Assembly (NCBI GenBank): GCA_013054445.1
Contig: JAAMPI010001519.1
Span: 1 to 13,442, forward strand
Length of the DNA stretch: 13,442 bases
Direction of reading: 5' to 3'
Origin: Cudoniella acicularis
Taxonomy: Eukaryota; Ascomycota; Leotiomycetes; Helotiales; Helotiaceae
A program made the position numbers and the translations under genes. This document shows positions 7,990 to 13,442 of the stretch, piece after piece; positions within the stretch are counted from its first letter, which is position 1; each line of letters starts with the position of its first letter. Under the pieces are notes generated by a model. It ran no database searches. It saw only the letters and a program-made list of their open reading frames with translations, and was not told the DNA's origin.

Positions 7990-8600
7990 ACTTCTTTATT
8001 ACTAGCGTACGCGTATCCTAGAACCTTTTCAGGTAGTAGCCGGAGCTCTAGTAGGCTATAGTAAGAAAGGTAATCGCTATAGTAAGGGGTATACCTATCG
8101 CCTTAAGGAACACTAGCGAGATCCTATCTCGTCCTAGGGCACCTTTTACTTTTTAGCTATTAATAATACTTATGATCTTTCTTAGGCTTATCGTATATAG
8201 GGAGGAGAGAGGGGTCGTAAAGGTATTATCCGTAAACGAGTTGTCTTTGATGTTGCTAAGGTCCGCCTTAGACTCTAGGAAGAACTTGTTTCGTAGGGTG
8301 TTAGCCTTCTCCGGGAGGGTCCTAGCTAGTCCTTAGGGCGTCTCAAGGTCTGGAAGGGCAGGGAGCTCTAGAGGTCTCCCGTCTTTAAGTCTTGCCTATC
8401 TCGTGAGCCTCTAGATCCCGCTCTCTGATGTGTTTGTGTTGTGGACCTCCTCTCGGAATGCCTTCCTTTTCTGATGTTTAATAGGCTTTGTTTTCTCGCG
8501 GCTAGCCTTCTTCTGTCTTTCTTGTGCCTGCGGATCCCTTGTGTTTCGCCACCTACGCTCTTGTATTTCTTCTTGAACTGGGGAAATAATTGTATTAAGC
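7990..8600 (-). mobile_element. LINE (Tad-like non-LTR) reverse-transcriptase fragment, dead
   Basis: On the minus strand, from about 8595 downward, the translation fits the linker between endonuclease and reverse transcriptase (RRWRNTRDPQAQ, then REEVH), then LPEKANTLRNKFFLESKADLS, TFTTPL, and a degraded form of the RT start block (GRDRISLVFLKAIGIPL, where active LINEs have a PGPDGIP-type motif), then SSGYYLKRF with DTRTLVI after a stop. Several in-frame stops lie where Trp or Gln is expected, which fits RIP. Both ends are missing: the fragment starts inside the protein and is lost at about 7990. It interrupts the rhodopsin-like gene. Confidence 0.6.
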
Positions 8601-8679
8601 TTTCGTAAAGTTATAAATATCTAAAAATTACTATTTTCAGTGTAAAAGGAGTGGGCCAAAGGGAGGGGGACTTACTTAC

Positions 8680-9361
8680 CAGCCAGTTTCAATATTTTTG
8701 TAATGAAGATGCGAATGAACAAGGCGCAGATTGAGCAGCGGATGAATGTCATCGTGATAGCGTAGGGAAATTGAACGAAGGTAAATAGCTACGAAGGATC
8801 TGTTAACCACATCTACATTTATTCGCGGAATTCTCACCTGAAAAAGTCTCGTCATACTAGCTGGAGTTAAAGTGTCCATGTGCTGTCCCACTGCCGCATT
8901 TAGCATTGCGTGACCTGAGTTTCTGATGCCAGATACTTACTGAGAATATTCATTGTTGCTAGACTGCAATAAAATATCTGGAATTGTTAATGTTCAATTT
9001 CCAAAAAGCTCCTTTGCAATTTTGCTGAAGAAGACCTAGCTTAACTTACCAAGCCACCTAACATTAGCTAGTCATCTACTCCAAATTCAGACCTTCTTAT
9101 TGCTCGCGATACGAAACGGCCCGTAACTGCCAAGATTGAAATTATCACGAAAAACATAGAGATAATGATGACCAATTGGGCTTCGGAGGTACGAAAGCCC
9201 ATCGGCGCACGGTGTTCCAAGCTTGAATTCATCGTCGATGCTGCTTCGAAAGAAGTTTTGAGTAATTCAAGAGAATCTGTAAGAGACAGTATTGGCTTTT
9301 TGAGAGGAGTAATAGTCGGATCCCCTTCTATGGCGTAGGTGATCGAGTTGATTACATTCAT
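8680..9361 (-). pseudogene. Fungal rhodopsin-domain (PTH11-like) membrane protein, truncated 5' part
   Basis: Proposed minus-strand exons are 9361-9050, 8977-8941, 8890-8838 and 8788-8680, with introns of 72, 50 and 49 bases that keep the frame. Translation gives an N-terminal tail, TM1 (LVIIISMFFVIISILAVTGRF), the family hallmark GVDD then LML, TM2 (LMLGGLIFYCSLATMNIL), GQHMDTLTPASM, and TM3 with a segment like YAITMTFIRCSICALFIRIF. This matches the fungal rhodopsin-like domain of seven-helix plasma-membrane proteins, often linked to surface or host sensing. TAG at 9068-9070 replaces the usual Trp of GxDDWLM. After 8680 a GTAAGTAAGT donor is present, but the rest of the gene (roughly TM4-TM7 and tail) is absent, replaced by LINE sequence. 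Confidence 0.75.
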
Positions 9362-10578
9362 CGCGGGAAAGGGACTCCTCTATTTAATTGCGGCACATTT
9401 TATTAGCTATTCAGTAATCTAGCGATCCAACACTTCGGCTTGTGCTCTCAAACACGGCTCCCCACGCCTCGACAACGAGGAAATGAGCACCATGGGCCGG
9501 CCCGTTGGGCGGCGCCTCGTTTCTGTGGTTGGGAAGCAAAGAACGTGCATAATGAGCAGGAGTGCAGGGGTTGAAGGGACGCGTCATTGAGCGCTGAAGA
9601 TTACTTACCACAGTACAGTAAGTTTAGCCGAATGCAGATCGCTTCCTGGGCATACAGTACAAAGAAGCTCTTAGTAATTCAAACTTCCCAATCTAGAAGT
9701 CCCAACCTTCACGTAACTCCTCAATTGCAGCCTTATTCATGGTATTACATGGGGCAAAAGGAATAACTTGCTCAAATAAATGGCGCATTGGCCCCTCACT
9801 TGCAGTTATCCGCAGATTTCGAGCCCGTTCAATAATTCCAACATCGACAAAAGAAATAGACGAAGAGTTGGAATCTGTTGGACCCACAAATTGAATAAGA
9901 CTAAGACGGTAAGACCGCATCCGGATAGGCATGTTGCAGCGCAAGAAATAATCTACCGGCATGAAAATCCAACAATCCAACAAGCCACTGAATTCAACAA
10001 AACCAACAACTGAGCCTTGTAATTCCCGAGTTCGCTAAACTAGCTGAAAACGAAAGTCAACAGGAGCGCCCGCACTAGCAGAAGTAAATTATTGATCGCT
10101 TTCAAGATTTTCGAACAGTAGAATAGCTGGCTAAACTTGTTCAAAAATGATTTGTATGTAAGATCCAGAAAACAGTACAATGCAGGAAGGCTGGCATTGG
10201 TTTTAATTGTCGAAGTCTACAAAGACGATTTTCATTCGCTCGACTTGATGCAACGACCCTTGTTCTGCATCTACCCATGTCACTTCCTAGGGGTATGGCT
10301 AAGGTAGCAGTCGCACATTGCCTGGTTAATTTGGGTTACGCCGAGGGAGGCCCATATTTCAATAGGGACTAGATATCGCACTGTCACGCATTGCATGGGA
10401 ATGGCGCGGTGATCGAGTGAACCAAACCTATCAATAGCCAGCCACCACTTGCATTTTAGACATTGAAAGATATAACCTCCAAGTTTTCTTCGAAAAAGAT
10501 ATTGTTCTCGTTTCTCTGGTATACCAATTCGGACTCACTCTTTGGATATCTCTCTAAACTTTCAACTCGTCTTCAAAA
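9362..10578. other. Intergenic region between two diverging pseudogenes
   Basis: Holds the upstream regions of both the minus-strand rhodopsin-like gene and the plus-strand GMC gene. A minus-strand open frame at 9693-9983 ends in EGPMRHLFEQVIPFAP, NTMNKAAIEELREGWDF; it reads smoothly like a protein C-terminus but I do not recognise it, its first codon is TTG, and it has no clear upstream exons. It may be a gene relic. The stretch just before 10579 (CTCTAAACTTTCAACTCGTCTTCAAAA) is a typical fungal leader. Confidence 0.4.
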
Positions 10579-12239
10579 ATGAACACCACGAATACCGAAA
10601 GTGCCGTTGCTGAATAAGTCATTATAGGAGGAGGACTTGCAGGTTGTGTCCTTGCTTCCCGCTTAAGCCAGAAGCCTTCTCATCCCTCAGTAATTCTTCT
10701 TGAGGCTGGAGATGATCACCACTCTCACCCTCTCGTCACAAGCCCACTGGGAGCACCATAGCTCCATGGAACCGATTTGAAGTGGAACTACCAAACAGTT
10801 CCCCAGAAGAACTTGAATGGCCGCAGCATCTGCGGTTGCGGAGGAAAGCTTCTCTCCGGTTCCAGTTCCATAAACTATGGCGGCTGGACTCGAGGACATG
10901 CAGCTGATTATGACTCGTTGGGAAAAACTGTGGGTGACAACCGCTGGAGTTACTAGGGAATGTTTCCATATTTTCGCCGCTCCGAACATTTTCATGATGC
11001 AAATGGCAACGCAACTCAGCACGGATTTGACGGTCCTATTTTCACTGCTCCTATAGACCGTGAACATCCTCTTCGTCTCCCTGTTCGCAAGGCTTTCCTA
11101 GATGTCGGCTTCAACAATAATGCGGATGCGGATGATGGATATCCTATCGGCATTGCTGCATGGATCGAAAATTGGCATAACGCTGTTCGACAACCCGCAG
11201 GTGTTGCTTATGACCTTTCAAGTGTCCAAGTCATGGCAGGGTGCCAGGCTCATCGGGTGTTCCTTTCTGACACCACTGAAGGCAAGACCGCAACAGGTGT
11301 GGAACTGATTGATGGACGCCAATTCAGAGCCACTAAGGAAGTCATTATTAGCTGTGGTGCACTTCGCACTCCCCAAGTTCTCATACTTTCTGGTATTGGT
11401 CCTACGGATGTTACCTCGAGCCTCAAAATCACCCAACACGTCAATTCCCCCTCTGTTGGTCAACATCTGCACGATCACTGTTCATTAGTTCAGTTCTGGA
11501 AGTTGAAGAATCCTGAACTTGGAATTGCTATGGGAGCACCGGATTTTTTCAGCAATTATCCAAAGTTTCTGGAAGGAATGCCTGTCAATTGGATCATCAC
11601 GGGTACCGTACCTACGGCTGAGCTCCAGACTGGACTTCTCATAGACGTGGAAAGCATCGACGGGGAGAATCAGCATCCTCAAATTAAAGTACCCCAAGCT
11701 CATACTGAATTTACAGTTGCGTGTTCGCTTCTTGGTATGCCTAGACCTGGGTATGAGCTCTCAACTGATGGTACCCACATCTCATCTGGTGTGGTTAACC
11801 TCCTGCCCATCTCCCGCGGGACAGTCAAACTCGCGGCTTCTAATCCGCAAGACGATCCTCTCATTGATCCCAATCACTTTGCCACGAATACAGACAAATG
11901 TATCATACGTGCCGGAGTTCGTCGCATGATGCAGGTCATGGAAACTCCTGCAATGAAAAACTTTATCGACGGCGAGGCTGTACCAGCTGGAGGGGTTCCT
12001 TTGACTTCTACTTCTTCAGATGAGGAAATTGATGATCGTGTCAGACAGTTTGCAAATACTTGGTATCATCCTGCTGGGATGGCGGCTATGGGAAAGGTTG
12101 TTGATTCTGAACTTCGTGTCATGGTGTTCAAGGGCTGCGTGTTGTTGATGCAAGTGCTTTGCCTGCTCCCATTTCTGCTCATATCCAAGCATGTATTTAC
12201 GCTTTGGCGGAACAAGCTGCAGATATGATTTTGAAGTGA
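10579..12239 (+). pseudogene. GMC oxidoreductase (FAD-dependent), full length but disabled
   Basis: One intron-less frame from ATG at 10579, about 553 residues when the lesions are ignored, the usual family length. Seen: FAD-binding VIIGGGLAGCVLASRL (codons 14 on), LLEAGDD, GMC signature 1 (GKLLSGSSSIN, codons 89-99), signature 2 (GALRTPQVLILSGIG, codons 260-274), and the catalytic WYHPAGMAAMG (His at codon 497). Lesions: TAA at 10615-10617, TAG at 10759-10761, TAG at 10954-10956 where RWSYW is expected, and loss of one base near 12121-12125, after which the proper C-terminus ([17 protein letters not shown], then [10 protein letters not shown]) continues in another frame to TGA at 12237. Members oxidise alcohols or sugars and pass electrons to O2, making H2O2, or to other acceptors; the substrate here is unknown. 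The long open frame 10960-12228 lacks the FAD-binding N-terminus. Confidence 0.88.
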
Positions 12240-13358
12240 AGACGGGATTTTGATTCATCTGAGTGCATTAATAGTTAGCTCAAAACTTTGGCAGACTGAA
12301 TTTCATACTTTTGCTACAATTCTAGAACCCCTGAAACAATTTAAATAATCGCAACATTTGAGCAGCGTGATTTAGTGACGTTTGATATCCCACGTACCGT
12401 AATCTAGCCGCAAAATGGAAACGCGTAAAAAAACTTCATAATAGTTAAATAACTAATGATAGCGACATATCAAGAGGAGATAAATAAATAGGCGACGCCT
12501 GTATAATTTCTATATGCTTGGTCATTTTACTCTAGCTTGGTTCAAAGTTACTTTACTTTTGAAGTGTGTTTATCGCAGAAACATGTAATTCGCATAGAAT
12601 TCCATTTCGGAAAGTGTTTTCTAGCTTAAATGGCTGGTAGAAGAGCATGCCTCTTTTTTGGGCTTTGCTAAATCTTTTTTAGGAGAGATCTTTTAAGATT
12701 TTCGGACAGAATAATAGTCTCCGTCTAGATATATCAGATATGAACGCTGAACCGCGGAAGAGTTTCTCGTTTAACTGTATACACCGGAGTTTCCAAAAAT
12801 CAGATTTGCAACAGTTGTTAAGGATTTTCTTTTTTGCAAAGTTGGTTTGCAGCGAAAGGGGAGAATAAGCGAGGCGGATCAAAGGGGAACAGTTGGGGGC
12901 GGGGTCACGAGGGACTAGACTTTCCCGTAGCTTTACCGCAATACCACACTACGCTTACACCCTTTCAAGTAATCATATCTCGTTTCCTACAATAAATCTG
13001 CAGATCATTCAATCCTATAATTAAAGCTGCAATCTGTCCTTGCTATTGGCCTGTTTCTTCGATGCACGTGATGGGCAATGCGGGAGCGGGGTAAACGTCA
13101 TTTGTTTCGCGCAACGACGAGACCTCTTTTGTAGCACAACGTCGTGATCCGATCGCAAAGAGCAAAAACATCGATTTTGAGATCAATCTCAATAAATTCT
13201 TAAAACATTTATATATTACCTCATTCTTAAGTTCCGGACGTTGCAAGCAGCGCTGCAGCAATCCTCTCCTCATTACCACGGAAGGAGCTATCCAAAACAT
13301 CCTCACTTCCCACAACAGCATTTCATCTCACCCTCACTCCCCACAAAAATCACGCACC
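12240..13358. other. Intergenic region and promoter of the amidohydrolase gene
   Basis: About 1.1 kb without a supported gene. Short frames on the minus strand (12679-12882, 13043-13321) lack motifs. The right part looks like a promoter: a TATA-like TTTATATATTA near 13208-13218 and a pyrimidine-rich leader from about 13300 to the start codon. Confidence 0.5.
13208..13358 (+). promoter_or_regulatory. Core promoter and pyrimidine-rich leader of the amidohydrolase gene
   Basis: A TATA-like TTTATATATTA lies near 13208, followed by CT-rich sequence (CATTTCATCTCACCCTCACT) and the start context CACCATGG, which fits a strong fungal initiation site. Confidence 0.35.
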
Positions 13359-13442
13359 ATGGTTCCCCCTCTCATAACCCTCGAAGAGCACTTCCTCTCC
13401 ACCGCCAGCCTCCCCACCCTCCAACAAAAATACTCCGAACAA
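13359..13442 (+). CDS. Amidohydrolase-2 family protein, 5' end only
   Basis: ATG at 13359 in the context CACCATGG opens a frame to the window edge, 28 residues: MVPPLITLEEHFLSTASL, then PTLQQKYSEQ. The LITLEEHF start is typical of fungal amidohydrolase-2 proteins (metal-dependent hydrolases and decarboxylases related to 2,3-dihydroxybenzoate decarboxylase and ACMSD), in which the Glu of the LEE segment is a metal ligand at the end of the first barrel strand. The substrate cannot be told from this part. The GC-rich third codon positions differ from the damaged genes to its left, which suggests an intact, expressed gene. Confidence 0.75.
   Translation, partial: MVPPLITLEEHFLSTASLPTLQQKYSEQ

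Noticed and set aside
9411..9611. Minus-strand open frame rich in Pro, His and Arg
   Set aside because: Starts at GTG inside an intron-donor-like GTAAGT context and has no recognisable domain.
9693..9983. Minus-strand frame ending in a protein-like C-terminus
   Set aside because: Not promoted to a gene: starts at TTG, family not recognised, no upstream exons found. Kept as a note in the intergenic entry.
11218..11703. Several minus-strand frames opposite the GMC gene
   Set aside because: Shadows of the GMC coding strand, whose family signatures are clear.
1..13442. tRNA or rRNA genes
   Set aside because: No cloverleaf with the conserved T-loop GGTTCRA or rRNA-like sequence was seen by eye on either strand; a tRNA scan would settle it.

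Overview
The window reads as the nuclear genome of a filamentous ascomycete (Pezizomycotina). Evidence: short spliceosomal introns of about 50-120 bases with GTAAGT-like donors, pyrimidine-rich leaders before start codons, fungal-type protein families, degenerate retroelements, and blocks rich in TpA and poor in CpA/TpG that look like repeat-induced point mutation (RIP). No species call is attempted.

Layout. 167-915 (+): two-exon gene for a His-Me finger protein of the I-PpoI zinc-binding type, with every zinc and catalytic residue retained. About 1130-1460: an almost pure A/T block. 2298-2507 (+): a short charged ORF, probably a gene stump, running into a degenerate tandem array (about 2430-2970). 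2886-4088 (-): dead aminoglycoside-phosphotransferase-like (APH) gene with three stops, two frameshifts and a missing N-lobe; the array appears to be extra copies of its 3' end. 4211-4450: solo LTR with a perfect 5-bp target duplication. 4451-5000: RIP-degraded DNA. 5831-6824 (+): four-exon, intact secreted heme-thiolate peroxidase (chloroperoxidase type), the best complete gene here. 7095-8600: transposon graveyard with two LTR-like ends and a LINE (Tad-like) reverse-transcriptase fragment on the minus strand. 8680-9361 (-): 5' part of a fungal rhodopsin/PTH11-like membrane protein, cut off by the LINE and carrying a stop. 10579-12239 (+): full-length GMC oxidoreductase pseudogene with three stops and a one-base frameshift. 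13359-end (+): first 28 codons of an amidohydrolase-2 family gene.

Taken together this is a decaying accessory region. Seven inferred premature stops in three dead genes can all be explained by C-to-T changes on one strand or the other, while the peroxidase between them is clean. A GMC oxidase that makes H2O2 next to an H2O2-using peroxidase would be a sensible pair, but the oxidase is broken, so any partnership is past. No novel defence or mobile system is shown. The strongest leads are the I-PpoI-like protein, the triplicated kinase 3' end, the solo LTR and the intact peroxidase surrounded by RIP wreckage.
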